Part shown: positions 32,437 to 41,518 of the stretch, in pieces
Layout: each line of letters starts with the position of its first letter
Numbering within the stretch: the stretch's first letter is position 1
Assembly: GCA_027339745.1 (NCBI GenBank)
Contig: DAHWNW010000001.1
Location: forward strand, 299,188-363,187
Direction of reading: 5' to 3'
DNA: 64,000 nucleotides
Source: Nitrososphaerota archaeon
GTDB taxonomy: Archaea; Thermoproteota; Nitrososphaeria; Nitrososphaerales; Gagatemarchaeaceae
Made by a program: the position numbers and the translations under genes
Notes under the pieces: model-generated
What the model was told of the DNA's origin: nothing
The model's input: only the letters and a program-made list of their open reading frames with translations
Database searches by the model: none

Positions 32437-33074
32437 TTACCGTCTCTGTCAATGAGGATCCCGGTCACGCCCGCATTCCTCGCCCCCTCCACGTCTGCTT
32501 CGTAGAGGTCCCCAACGTGTATCGCTTCGCCCGGCTGGGTGCCTGTCGCACGAAGGGCTATCCTGAATATGTCAGGGTTGGGCTTCGAAACGCCGGCTAT
32601 CCCGGATATCACCACGACAGAGAAGTACCTCCCGAGGCCGAGGTCTGATACAGTCTCTGCGACGTCAGGCGGTGCGTTCGAGACTAAGGCGAGCTTGAAG
32701 CCTGTGTCGCTGAGCCTTCGGAGGGTCGGCTCGGCGTCGGGGTAGAGTTCCAGTGGGATTGTCCCTTGGACCTCGGGCCATAATTTACGCATCAGGCGGG
32801 ACATCCTGTCGACCTCTACGTCTGGTGAGCCAGGGAATAGGCGCCTGAAAACCAAGGCATCAAGCTGGCGGTAGGACTCTTCCGACTCATCCGGAGTGAG
32901 CTTCAGGCGCCCATAGGCGATGAGCCATCCTGGTTCGACGGCAAAATAAGCGGAGCGCACCTCGTCGGGTGTGGCAGTGTACCCGTTGTGTGTGAGTATT
33001 CTGCTGATGATGCGGTCCCTCCTCATGACAAGGAGGGTCCCTCCGAAGTCGAAGAAGACAGCTTTTTTCTTCAA
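32373..33074 (-). CDS. HAD-superfamily hydrolase
   Basis: 233 aa. Motif I AVFFDFGGTLLV, where the first Asp is the nucleophile; the usual second Asp of D-x-D-G-T is Gly here (D-F-G-G-T), a recognised variant. Motif II LALVSNAPPD, motif III/IV KPNPDIFRIAL and HVGDLYEADVEGARNAG follow, with a helical cap between. Probably a phosphatase of a small metabolite. Converges on and overlaps the LigB-like gene. Confidence 0.9.
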   Translation of the reverse strand: MKKKAVFFDFGGTLLVMRRDRIISRILTHNGYTATPDEVRSAYFAVEPGWLIAYGRLKLTPDESEESYRQLDALVFRRLFPGSPDVEVDRMSRLMRKLWPEVQGTIPLELYPDAEPTLRRLSDTGFKLALVSNAPPDVAETVSDLGLGRYFSVVVISGIAGVSKPNPDIFRIALRATGTQPGEAIHVGDLYEADVEGARNAGVTGILIDRDGNYGEVDCPRITGLEGVFDFLE

Positions 33075-33126
33075 TTTGAGGGAAGTAGCGTCGGGTTGCT
33101 AAATACTTTCGTCAGAGCTGCACCGC

Positions 33127-33543
33127 TCATCCCCCGAATATCGGGATATAGGGGGTCGCAAGCATGCTGAACAGGAGGAGCATAAGGACAGTCAGCGTCA
33201 CATAGACATAGGTCCGGTTGTGCTCGGCCGCGAAGAGGAAGATTGAGAAGAGGACCCTAGATACGGGTGTAGCGAGGAGCAGTAGGACCCCTAGCTCGAT
33301 GATCGCCATTGGCGCTCCCGAGGCGAGGCCGGCAACGAGGCCGTTGAAGGTGACAGGGAAGGAGCCGTGAGGCACTTGATTTGGATTATATGTGAGGAAA
33401 GAGCCTGACTGGGAGAACGCGTCGTGAGCCGCTAGAAGCGCTGTTCCGACCACAATGACGGCGGCAGAGAGCAACACCCCGTACCTCAGGACCTTGCTGA
33501 TGATGGTGTTCATTGAATCCGGGTCGCTCAGGTTCATGGGCAC
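33127..33543 (-). CDS. DUF1634-family membrane protein
   Basis: 138 aa with four hydrophobic segments: VLLSAAVIVVGTALLAAHDAF, PMAIIELGVLLLLATPVSRVLFS, and TYVYVTLTVLMLLLFSML among them. The layout, with ISKVLRYGVLLSAAVIVVG near the N-terminus, fits the DUF1634 family, which is regularly found beside TauE/SafE exporters. It lies 24 bp downstream of the TauE-like gene here, supporting a two-part transport system. Confidence 0.85.
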   Translation of the reverse strand: MPMNLSDPDSMNTIISKVLRYGVLLSAAVIVVGTALLAAHDAFSQSGSFLTYNPNQVPHGSFPVTFNGLVAGLASGAPMAIIELGVLLLLATPVSRVLFSIFLFAAEHNRTYVYVTLTVLMLLLFSMLATPYIPIFGG

Positions 33544-33567
33544 ACACCCCGCTGGGTGCCTATGGGC

Positions 33568-34404
33568 TCAGATCCCAAGGGCCCTCAACACCATCTCCAG
33601 CCCCGCTATGGCGAGGACTAGCGCGAATATCTTCCTGACTGTCGGGTTCCTAGCCCTTGTGAGGACTCGGGCTCCCATTGAAGCGCCTATGAGTATCCCG
33701 AGGGCGACAGGCGCCACTATGATTGGGTTGACGTCTCCTCGGACGAAGTAGATTCCTGCGCTGGCAGCAGCGGTGACCCCAATCATGAAGTTCGAGGTCG
33801 TGGTCGATACTTTCATGGGGAGTTTCATGGCTAGATCCATCGAGAGGACCTTGAAAGTCCCGCTCCCTATGCCAAGGAGCCCCGAGATCAGCCCGGCCAC
33901 CACCATCCCGGCGAGTCCCTCAGTAGGATGGGTAGCATTGTACTTCACCGTCGAGCCGTCGGTCTCAACATACGAGCCGGTGAGCTTGAGCTTCTCTGAA
34001 AGGCCCGTGAGCTCGGGGGTAGCGGGAATGTCCTCGCCTATCTTGCGGATGAGGGGGATCAAGGAGAGAAGGAGGACGACGCCGAAGATGAGCTCTAGTG
34101 TGAGTGAGTTGACGTATGCGGCGATGAGGGCTCCGGTGATTGCCCCGGTCGTAGTACCCAGCTCGAGGAACATCCCGACCTTCAGGTTGGTCATCTTGTC
34201 CTTCACATAGGTCGCCGCAGCGCCGCTCGAGGTCGCTATCACAGATACGATGCTGGCGCCAATGGCGTAGTGGATATTGACTCCCAACCCGATGGTCAAC
34301 ATGGGGATGACTACGACCCCTCCGCCTAGCCCCACAAGAGAGCCGATGACTCCGGCGACTATCGAGGCCAGGAATATAATCAGCATGAGCTCCAGCACAA
34401 GCAA
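33568..34404 (-). CDS. TauE/SafE-family sulfite/organosulfonate exporter-like permease
   Basis: 278 aa with about eight transmembrane helices. The start has IVAGVIGSLVGLGGGVVVIPML, the family signature G-x-x-(V/I)-G-L-G-G-G, repeated in the second half as VVAGLISGLLGIGSGTFKV and then MKVSTTTSNFMIGVTAAAS. A soluble loop of about 40 residues separates the halves. These permeases export sulfite, sulfoacetate or related anions. Transcribed ahead of the DUF1634 gene. Confidence 0.9.
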   Translation of the reverse strand: MLVLELMLIIFLASIVAGVIGSLVGLGGGVVVIPMLTIGLGVNIHYAIGASIVSVIATSSGAAATYVKDKMTNLKVGMFLELGTTTGAITGALIAAYVNSLTLELIFGVVLLLSLIPLIRKIGEDIPATPELTGLSEKLKLTGSYVETDGSTVKYNATHPTEGLAGMVVAGLISGLLGIGSGTFKVLSMDLAMKLPMKVSTTTSNFMIGVTAAASAGIYFVRGDVNPIIVAPVALGILIGASMGARVLTRARNPTVRKIFALVLAIAGLEMVLRALGI

Positions 34405-34472
34405 GCTTGCTCCTCCCCTCCAGCGAAGGTAGTTACGCGTTTTTCTCCATCACAGACGGACGGGAGTCCAGG

Positions 34473-35666
34473 CTACCCGCCGTCAAGGGCTGCTTTGATC
34501 CTCTCATGGCTCGCCTGTATGCCTTCGACGCCCGTGTTCAGGATCGTGCACGGGACCTTCCACCTATCGAACATGAGCCTGTAGAAGTAAGCCTGCCGTT
34601 CGTTGTCTGGTTCGAGCAGGTATGGATTATACCATGGCTCGTAAGCGATCGAACCCCACTTCTCCTTGGGCCCTGCCCCAGGGAGCACCATGTATTCCCC
34701 CTTCTGGAGGATCCCGATGGCTTCCTCGGGTGTCAATCTGACCTCCGCAGGACTGTGGTCATCCCTTCTCAGAAGTACGACGTGATTGATAGGGACTTCG
34801 TCGACGACCTTGTCAGGGCCAAGGATATCCTCCCTTCTGACCAAGACCCTTGAGTTGCCGAATGAGTAATAGCACCACCGCTTTCCGTCGTTGAAGACGC
34901 ACCTTCCGCGAGTTACTGAGCACCCTACGTCTCCTTCCACGAAGTCGCACTCCTCCTTCCTTGTGACGACATTCTCGTTCAAGGACCGGTCGAAGACCGC
35001 GCGAAGCCACTCTTGCTCCTTCTGCGACTCGGACCGCATGTAGAGGGCTTTCTCGGGTTGCCTGGCGATGAGGGGAGCCGAAGGGACGTCTGGGACCGGG
35101 TCAGGGAAGCGGACGTAGGCCCAATCGTCGCCGCAGATCTTCCCATGATCACTCATGAACACCTGGAAGGACTGGGTCGTCTTCCCAGTCCCGGTTGGGG
35201 CGATTATGACCACCCCCTTCCCTTTGTAGAGCGCCGTTGCGCCGTGGATCGAAAGCGTGTTTGCCTTGCGTTCGAGTATGGCAGCCGCGATTCCGAGGGC
35301 CCAGGATTTGCACTGGCCGTAGTACTCGGTGTTCACGAACAGAGCTGAGCGGAGCTCAGGGGAGTAGTATGCCGAGGGCTCGTGCCCCTCGACCCCGATG
35401 GCTGAGTAGATCCATGCGTCGGGGGGTGCCGCTGCGTCGGCCTGGGTCCAATTGTTCGCCCAGAACTCCGCCTGGTGCCGGCTGTTTGTCCGGAGCTCGA
35501 TGATGACGCCCTCCAACTCAGCCTTGAGAGACAGGGAGCCAGGCTTCGCGAGGGCGGGTCGAGCCTTGGCAAGGAGGCGTTGGAACTCTGAGGGTGGAGT
35601 CCTCTTGTCCCCCTTCACCCTTGCCCGAGACTCTGTCGAGTACGTGTTCAGCTTCTGGTTGTTCAA
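34473..35666 (-). CDS. HPr kinase / PEPCK-superfamily P-loop protein
   Basis: 397 aa from TTG 35666, with a TATA-like TTTTAATC about 30 nt upstream. The centre (about residues 140-185) reads LSIHGATALYKGKGVVIIAP then TGTGKTTQSFQVF, followed by ICGDDWAYV: a Walker A inside a strand-turn context like HPr kinase/phosphorylase and ATP-type PEPCK, with the G-D-D metal-binding step. It lacks an HPrK N-terminal domain, and archaea have no PTS HPr, so it may phosphorylate another protein or small molecule. The C-terminal half (from about 200) has paired Cys residues (EECDFVEGDVGCS) and is unassigned. Confidence 0.7.
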   Translation of the reverse strand: MNNQKLNTYSTESRARVKGDKRTPPSEFQRLLAKARPALAKPGSLSLKAELEGVIIELRTNSRHQAEFWANNWTQADAAAPPDAWIYSAIGVEGHEPSAYYSPELRSALFVNTEYYGQCKSWALGIAAAILERKANTLSIHGATALYKGKGVVIIAPTGTGKTTQSFQVFMSDHGKICGDDWAYVRFPDPVPDVPSAPLIARQPEKALYMRSESQKEQEWLRAVFDRSLNENVVTRKEECDFVEGDVGCSVTRGRCVFNDGKRWCYYSFGNSRVLVRREDILGPDKVVDEVPINHVVLLRRDDHSPAEVRLTPEEAIGILQKGEYMVLPGAGPKEKWGSIAYEPWYNPYLLEPDNERQAYFYRLMFDRWKVPCTILNTGVEGIQASHERIKAALDGG

Positions 35667-35792
35667 GTAGAGCTCCGCGCTTTACTAAGCGATTAAAACC
35701 GTTGGCCACTCCGGAGAGAAGTTATTCGAATGTCGAATCTGACGTAGCCCGGCTCGAGCATGCCAGAGGTTGGCCTCAAGAGGCGCTCACGG

Positions 35793-37469
35793 TCAGTGGG
35801 TCAACAGGAGAGAGGGGATCTGGGGGCGCTCTGAGAGGCCGTATCTGTCTGCCTTCTCGACGTCGAGGCCCCCCTTCCTACAGATGGACTTCACATGATG
35901 GAACATCGCCCAGCCGCCCAGGCCAATCATGGCGCCTGTGACGTACCTTGAAGCCACGTTCGTGTCGCTCGAGGCGCGGGCCGCGTCCCTTGCGGCTATC
36001 TTCGCCAGGTGCCTGTATGATGCATAGTACACGGCAAGTTGCGACTGGTCCAACTTGAGCGAAGAGAAATCCCGGTTCTTGAGTAGGCCTAGAGGGACGT
36101 GCTGCATTGGGGTCACCGTGAACTCGAACGGGAGCCCGCTATCGAGTGTCGAGTTGCTCATCCTGTTGATCAGAGCCACCGTGTCCCAGTTGTCGTCTGG
36201 AGTCTCTCCAGCCTGCCCTACCTGGACGGTGAAGGCGGGTCTCCAGTAGTTCTTGTTCATGACGTAAGTACCCTTCCACACGATGTCAGACCAGGACCCG
36301 TCAGGACCTACTTTGAGTGGAAGGGTCTTGTTGGGCATGTGCTTTGCCGCGAGTTGGTCGCTCCCCGTCTCGATGCCCACCTGCAAGCCAATCCAGTTGT
36401 TCGGTCCAGCCCTCATGACCGAAGAAATCCTACGCATCATGTCAGGGTACGCAGCTGGGATTGAAATCCTGCCGTGTGTGGGATTGGAGCGTGTGATTCC
36501 AGAGGTCGTCATTACCTCCTTCATCAGGTCGAGGAGGGCGTCCTCGTTGGGGACGTAGCTCCGCCCGTGCTGGTACGCGAAGAACTCGTCAGTGTGGAGC
36601 CAGGCGTTGTGTTGACCGGAGCGCACGTTCACCTCGAGCTCACGCCGCACCTTTTCAGGGCTGTAGTACCTCAGTGGTCTGAGTGTGACCTCGCAGAAAT
36701 CGCAGCCTATCCCGCACCCGCGCATGACCTCCACCATCCCCTTCACCGAGGGGTTGACAATGTCGGGTATCTCCTCCAAGGTCGGGAACTGCCTCGAGAA
36801 CTGATATCTGCTGATGAACTTGGGATTTGGTTCCCACTCCTTCCTGAAGTCGGCGTTGAATGTCTGGTATCCTCTGAAGAACTCGGTCTTCTCGCCGGAG
36901 TCGTCAGACACATACCGGAACAGATCACCGGCTATGTCGTCTGCTTCGCCCTGGAAGGCGAAATCGATCTTGTTCTTCTCGAGCTCCTCCGGGCGGACGG
37001 TCAGCTCCCACACCCCAGGTCCCCCCACGAGGAGCTTTGCCTTCTTTCCAGCCCTCGCCCGGTTGATCCTGTGGAGCAGCGACTCGAACTCCCTCTGTAC
37101 GTAAGCGGGTGCCCTTGTCTCGAAGAACACGGCGTAGGACATTGTCAGCGGCCCTAGGCCGAGTGGATCCATGGTCGAGACGCCGATCACTTCAGTACTA
37201 TCATCTATGAACTCAGAGATGTGGTCCTCTTGTGCTACGACCACCTCCTCACTGGTGAAGCTCTTGAGAAGGGCGGCTTCCAGTTTCCTGACGGCATAGG
37301 GAGCAAACGCCGCCCTCCCCCCGACTCCGGGTGGAGGCGGTCCCTTAAGGAATGAGTAGATGGCGCCGGGGAGGGCGTCCGTGGGCGCGCTCGCTAGGAA
37401 GTCGAGCAGAGGGACGCTTCTGTAAGTGCGGGACAGGGTGGTGTCCGACACGAGCACGATTCGGGCCAT
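35793..37469 (-). CDS. B12-binding-like radical SAM protein
   Basis: 558 aa. Residues 1-230 have alternating strands and helices consistent with a B12-binding or similar Rossmann domain (KLLVGGPGVWEL, DFAFQGEADDIAGDL). At about residue 252 the radical-SAM motif EVMRGCGIGCDFCEVTLR gives C-x3-C-x2-C for the 4Fe-4S cluster, then a TIM barrel with WIGLQVGIETGSDQLA. Similar proteins methylate or rearrange unactivated carbons. No cobalamin D-x-H-x-x-G motif is obvious, so B12 binding is unproven. Preceded by an AT-rich TATA-like run at about 37500. Confidence 0.85.
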   Translation of the reverse strand: MARIVLVSDTTLSRTYRSVPLLDFLASAPTDALPGAIYSFLKGPPPPGVGGRAAFAPYAVRKLEAALLKSFTSEEVVVAQEDHISEFIDDSTEVIGVSTMDPLGLGPLTMSYAVFFETRAPAYVQREFESLLHRINRARAGKKAKLLVGGPGVWELTVRPEELEKNKIDFAFQGEADDIAGDLFRYVSDDSGEKTEFFRGYQTFNADFRKEWEPNPKFISRYQFSRQFPTLEEIPDIVNPSVKGMVEVMRGCGIGCDFCEVTLRPLRYYSPEKVRRELEVNVRSGQHNAWLHTDEFFAYQHGRSYVPNEDALLDLMKEVMTTSGITRSNPTHGRISIPAAYPDMMRRISSVMRAGPNNWIGLQVGIETGSDQLAAKHMPNKTLPLKVGPDGSWSDIVWKGTYVMNKNYWRPAFTVQVGQAGETPDDNWDTVALINRMSNSTLDSGLPFEFTVTPMQHVPLGLLKNRDFSSLKLDQSQLAVYYASYRHLAKIAARDAARASSDTNVASRYVTGAMIGLGGWAMFHHVKSICRKGGLDVEKADRYGLSERPQIPSLLLTH

Positions 37470-38091
37470 ATCTGCACGCTTGGAAGGAGGGAATCGGTGA
37501 TTAAAAAATCCTACAGGCGTTCTCTCCCAGAGAAGACCCAGCCGCGCTCAGAGAGGGCTAGCACCATCGCGCGGCCAGTTTCGGCAGAGGGTGCGTGGTC
37601 GAACCCTTCGGACCCTCTGAACCATTAATTGCGGCCGGCGCCTCCTATGGCTGAGGAGCATCCACTCCAACTCTACCTCAGCCACTTCCGGACGAGGGCG
37701 AAGAGACCCCTTCTGCTCCCAGCGGGAGATGACTGAACTCGGGGCCCCTCGTTTGCCCAGGGAGGCCAATCCCTCTGACTCGTCCTTGGCCGCTGTGATT
37801 TGAGCGGCCTCGTCGGAGGTTTCGCCAGGTGGCGCGTCCCCTGGCCTGGGAGGAGACGGCGCAACGCATATGGCTTCCGCGCCTAATCACCCCGTCGAGC
37901 TGCACGTATTCGGGCCGGGATGTCTGGCGTCTCCGCCTTGGGTCCCTGCTGAACGGTCCATGGCAGTGAGCATCATACCCCCCTAGAGCCAGGCTCGTCC
38001 AGCGCTTGCTTCGAGGAACAGGCGTGGGACGGCTAGCGCCTGCGTATCGTGGCAAGGAGCGCGTCCTGGCCCATCGAGACGCACGACCCGC
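37470..38091. other. 622-bp region without an intact gene
   Basis: Frames on both strands are short and their translations have no recognisable motifs. One 29-codon plus-strand frame from ATG 37647 (MAEEHPLQLYLSHFRTRAKR) starts well, downstream of an ATTAATTG promoter-like stretch, and stops at 37734, as if truncated. Together with the neighbouring epimerase pseudogene, this looks like a zone of gene decay. Confidence 0.3.
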
Positions 38092-38951
38092 CTAGCCCAC
38101 CTGATCTCGCCAGCTGTACTCAGGGACGAAACCAAGCACGTTCCGTGTCTTCTCTATCGAGTGGAGGGTCTAGTTGTCATACAGCCTCTTCTTCACAGGG
38201 ACGCCTGGGAAGGCCGCGCGCAGGACCTCTTCGTCGCTTGAGGACATCACAGTGTCTGCGTTTGCTATTATGAAAACCTCCGCGCCCTTGATTTTCGCCT
38301 CGAGGGCCCTGCGAACTGCCTGCGCGGCGTCCCTGACGTCTATGTACCCCCAGAGGTTTCACTTACGGAGGGTCGGGTCACCCTGGAATTCCCCGAAGGT
38401 GGCATAGTCCTTTAGTTCCATTATGTTCGAGAAGCGCAAGCCTACTATCTTCAGCTCATGGTCCCACCTGCAGTACGCCTCGGCAATCCTTTCACCCACG
38501 AGTTTGGTCAGCAAGTAGGCGCTTTCAGGCCGCCCGGCATACTCCTCGTCCACAGGCACGTATGGAGGCGGGACGTCGAACTGGATTCCCAGGACCGTCT
38601 CGCTTGAGGCCCACACCAGGTTCTTGATCCCCCGAGCCTGGTCGACGCCTCGAACACGTTGTAAGTGCTCATCACGTTGTTCTCGAAGGTCACAGAATTG
38701 GTGAACACCCTGGAGTCAGGGATGGCGACGAGGTGCACTACCCCCTCGACCTCGTGGGGGCAACGCTCGACCGCAGAGAGCGTGTCTAGGGCCTGGCCGT
38801 AGTCAGCGAGGTCTGCCTGTATGGACGGGCAGAACTCTTCAGCCGGCTTCACCCTGTCCACGCTGAAGACATCATATCCGTGGGCCTTTAGCTCCCTTAC
38901 GCATGCCTTCCCAGCCTTCCCGCTGCCCCCGGTGACCACGACCTTTGGCAT
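38092..38951 (-). pseudogene. Decayed NAD-dependent epimerase/dehydratase gene
   Basis: Begins intact with VVVTGGSGKAGKACVRELK (Rossmann G-x-x-G-x-x-G), VDRVKPAEEF, then GVVHLVAIPDSR. The frame shifts near 38630 (after NVFEASTRLG); the correct frame continues as NLVWASSETVLGIQF, ESAYLLTKLVGERIAEAYC, with the catalytic Y-x-x-x-K, to FGEFQGDPTLRK, where TGA (38358-38360) replaces an expected codon, then NLWGYIDVRDAAQAVRRAL. A second in-frame stop (TAG, about 38171-38173) precedes SIEKTRNVLGFVPEYSWRD. One frameshift and two nonsense codons make it non-functional; the reading otherwise stays conserved, so decay is recent. Confidence 0.85.
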
Positions 38952-38955
38952 GCCA

Positions 38956-40365
38956 TCAACTCGGCCACATGGTCTCGACGCGTGGCGGCAAGGGGCCAGA
39001 CCGCCGATACCTGTACCTCTCGAAGAACATCTCCACCCCGTGCGGGCCGAAACTGAAGGCGACCTCCATCCTCGCAGCCCCTTCGATGGTGAAGAACCGG
39101 GCCTCGCCCCCTTCTTCGCCTTCCGGGACGAGTACTATGTTGTTGCCTATGTCTTCGCCCGAAAGCATGAGGAAGCTCCCAACCCTCTTCACCTCGGCGA
39201 CCAGCGTATCCTTGTAAGTCCTGTACTGACCCTCGAGCTTCCTAAGCATGGTTTCCAACTTGACCGCTCTCAGTTCCGCAGGGTCGACCCCCAACATGAG
39301 TGACACCGCGGACATCCCTAGCAGACCCATACTATAGCCGGTGCCGTTCGACAGCAGCACGACTCCTGACCTGGCATCACGGACGTACTCCATGTCGGAG
39401 GTGTAGACGTCCAACGAGCCTCCATGGCGGACGACCTTGTGCCCGTGGAAGTCAGGAATCAGCATAAGACCGTAACCATAGGAGTCCCCCCCATAGTTTT
39501 CGACGGGCCACTTCGCGTAGGGCGTTTCCATCTTTGAAAGGATGTCCTCTGCGACCACCCGCTTCCCCTTGAACTCGCCTCCGTCGATAAGCATGGACAC
39601 ATAGTTCGAAAGATCAGCGGCGCAGCTCATGATCCCGCCAGCCGCGCCGCTCCCATAGGGGACTGGGGTTGGGGACACCTTCGCCCCTCTTATTGCATAG
39701 GGAGTGGCGACGTCGACGTCGGCTGAAACCTCCGATCTGTCGAGGAACGTCCTCTTCATTTCCAGCGGCGCCAAGACGTCAGACTTTAGGTATTCGAACC
39801 AGTGGTGGCCGCTCACCCTCGAGACTATCTCGCCCAGGAGGACGAACCCCTCGTTCAGGTAGTGTAGTTTCCCGCCCGGCCTCGACACGGCCCAATCGTC
39901 GACGCCGTCGAGGAAAGAAAGCATGTCGTCCAAACTGGCAATGGGGAGCCAGTGGTGGTACTCCCTGAACGCGCTGAACAGGATGACCTCCAGCGAGCCT
40001 AAGCCGGGGATCCCACTCGTGTGAGAGAGGAGGTGGTGCACCTCAACCCCTTCGAACGCCCTTTGCCTGAACGGGATGAATTTGGTGACCGGGTCGTGGA
40101 AATCCATCTTGCCTGACTCCACGAGTTTGCCGACGGCTAGCGCCACGAAGGACTTCGTGATAGAGCCTATGCCATAGAGGGTCTGTGGGGTCGCGGGACT
40201 GGCCCCAGCGGCGTCCTTCCAGCCGAACCCTCTAGAATGCACCACTTCTCCGTCCTCAATGATTGCGGCGGACACGCTGGGAATCTTTGTCTCGCTCATC
40301 TTCGCAAAGACAAGGTCGTCGAACCTTTGGCCGTCGAAGGCTACCACGGGAAGAGTTGCGGTCAT
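38956..40365 (-). CDS. Serine hydrolase of the beta-lactamase / penicillin-binding fold
   Basis: 469 aa. Catalytic S-x-x-K in GIGSITKSFVALAVG (residues about 67-71), Y-x-N in GGKLHYLNEGFVLLGE, and the third motif H-G-G in KVVRHGGSLDVYTSD. Residues 330-469 form a separate beta-rich C-terminal domain (GVEMFFERYRYR). The family includes esterases, D-aminopeptidases and D-Ala peptidases; without peptidoglycan the archaeal members probably act on D-peptides or esters. No signal peptide. Downstream of the M19 dipeptidase, on the same strand with a 29-bp gap, so probably one operon. Confidence 0.92.
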   Translation of the reverse strand: MTATLPVVAFDGQRFDDLVFAKMSETKIPSVSAAIIEDGEVVHSRGFGWKDAAGASPATPQTLYGIGSITKSFVALAVGKLVESGKMDFHDPVTKFIPFRQRAFEGVEVHHLLSHTSGIPGLGSLEVILFSAFREYHHWLPIASLDDMLSFLDGVDDWAVSRPGGKLHYLNEGFVLLGEIVSRVSGHHWFEYLKSDVLAPLEMKRTFLDRSEVSADVDVATPYAIRGAKVSPTPVPYGSGAAGGIMSCAADLSNYVSMLIDGGEFKGKRVVAEDILSKMETPYAKWPVENYGGDSYGYGLMLIPDFHGHKVVRHGGSLDVYTSDMEYVRDARSGVVLLSNGTGYSMGLLGMSAVSLMLGVDPAELRAVKLETMLRKLEGQYRTYKDTLVAEVKRVGSFLMLSGEDIGNNIVLVPEGEEGGEARFFTIEGAARMEVAFSFGPHGVEMFFERYRYRRSGPLPPRVETMWPS

Positions 40366-40394
40366 CAGGTTAAAAGAGATGCCGAGGTGGCGCT

Positions 40395-41387
40395 TTACCA
40401 GTACGTCGAGCGGTCGAGGATGAACCTATGGGCATTCCCGTGCATGATCCTGTCCGCTTGGGCAGAAGGCATCCCAGCTTCGACAAGAGACCTCCTGAAC
40501 TTTCCCACCTTTGAGACGTCGCCCATCCCCTCAGGGGCGCTCGACATCCCGAGGAAATCGGTCCCCAGAGCAGCCGCGGCTTCGCCGCCGACCCTCGCGA
40601 AACGCTTGGCGTGGTCCGTGAGCCTGGCGGCCGTGAAAGGAGGACCGATACAGCTCCGGATGAATGTGAGCCCAACTATCCCCCCTCTCCTTCCGGTCTC
40701 ACGTATCAGGTCGTCCGAGATGTTTCTTTGATTAGGTTGCACGGCTGCGGAGTTGGAGTGGCTGAAAAATGGGGGGAGGACGGATACGCTCAACGTGTCA
40801 GATGATGTCTTCGGCGAAGCGTGGGAAAGGTCGACCATCACGCCGAGCTTGCCCGCCAGCGCTACCAGTGCCTCTCCTTCACCGGTGAGTCCGTAGTCCT
40901 TGGACGAGAGGCACGATGCTGCGAACTTGTTGTCATAGTTCCAGGTGAGCCCGATGGAACGGACTCCGAGGTTGAAGAAGACCTCGAGGTCCTCAGGTTC
41001 TCCGAGGGCTTCGCACCCTTCGATGTGGAGGACAATCCCGACACGGTCTCCGAGAGACTCCATATCCTCCCTGGTCCTGATTATCCTGAGGTCCTTCTGG
41101 TGCATCTTTTCTAGAGCGTAATATATCTTGATCAGTTCGATGGCGACGTCCCGAGGGGACACGAGGGCGGAAGAGGAGGACCATCGCCCATACATCTCCT
41201 CCATTGCGGCTATCTTCCTCAGATTGAGGCTCCCGAGGAGCGGGAAGATCGAGCCTATGACGATGGACATCCCTGCCTTCCTGTATTTGGGCAAGTCAGC
41301 CTGGCGCCCACGCATGTTTTCCGAAAACGGCTTGGAGCCTCCCGTCAAGTAATAGTAACCTATGTCCTCGTGAAGGTCCACGACCAC
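40395..41387 (-). CDS. M19-family membrane dipeptidase
   Basis: 330 aa. Zinc ligands: MVVDLHEDIGYYYL (His-x-Asp), VLHIEGCEAL (bridging Glu), VMVDLSHASPKT (His) and FFSHSNSAAVQ (His), then LGTDFLGMS (Asp). Renal-dipeptidase family enzymes split dipeptides, including those with D-residues at the C-terminus. Here the H-S-N-S motif and the barrel spacing are normal. Co-oriented upstream of the serine hydrolase, and part of the local peptide-degradation gene set. Confidence 0.92.
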   Translation of the reverse strand: MVVDLHEDIGYYYLTGGSKPFSENMRGRQADLPKYRKAGMSIVIGSIFPLLGSLNLRKIAAMEEMYGRWSSSSALVSPRDVAIELIKIYYALEKMHQKDLRIIRTREDMESLGDRVGIVLHIEGCEALGEPEDLEVFFNLGVRSIGLTWNYDNKFAASCLSSKDYGLTGEGEALVALAGKLGVMVDLSHASPKTSSDTLSVSVLPPFFSHSNSAAVQPNQRNISDDLIRETGRRGGIVGLTFIRSCIGPPFTAARLTDHAKRFARVGGEAAAALGTDFLGMSSAPEGMGDVSKVGKFRRSLVEAGMPSAQADRIMHGNAHRFILDRSTYW

Positions 41388-41518
41388 CCTTCTGACGGGT
41401 TCGAGACGTGATTTAACTGTCTCTGACTCAGGTTCTGGCGTTCACGCTGCTGTCCCGAACTGAGGGATCTGACGCACCGAGTCGGAGGAACCGCCTTGAT
41501 GGACCTGATCCCCGGCTG

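Noticed and set aside
38171..38360. In-frame TGA and TAG as selenocysteine or pyrrolysine codons in the epimerase
   Set aside because: A separate frameshift already disrupts the gene and neither position is a catalytic residue; decay is simpler.
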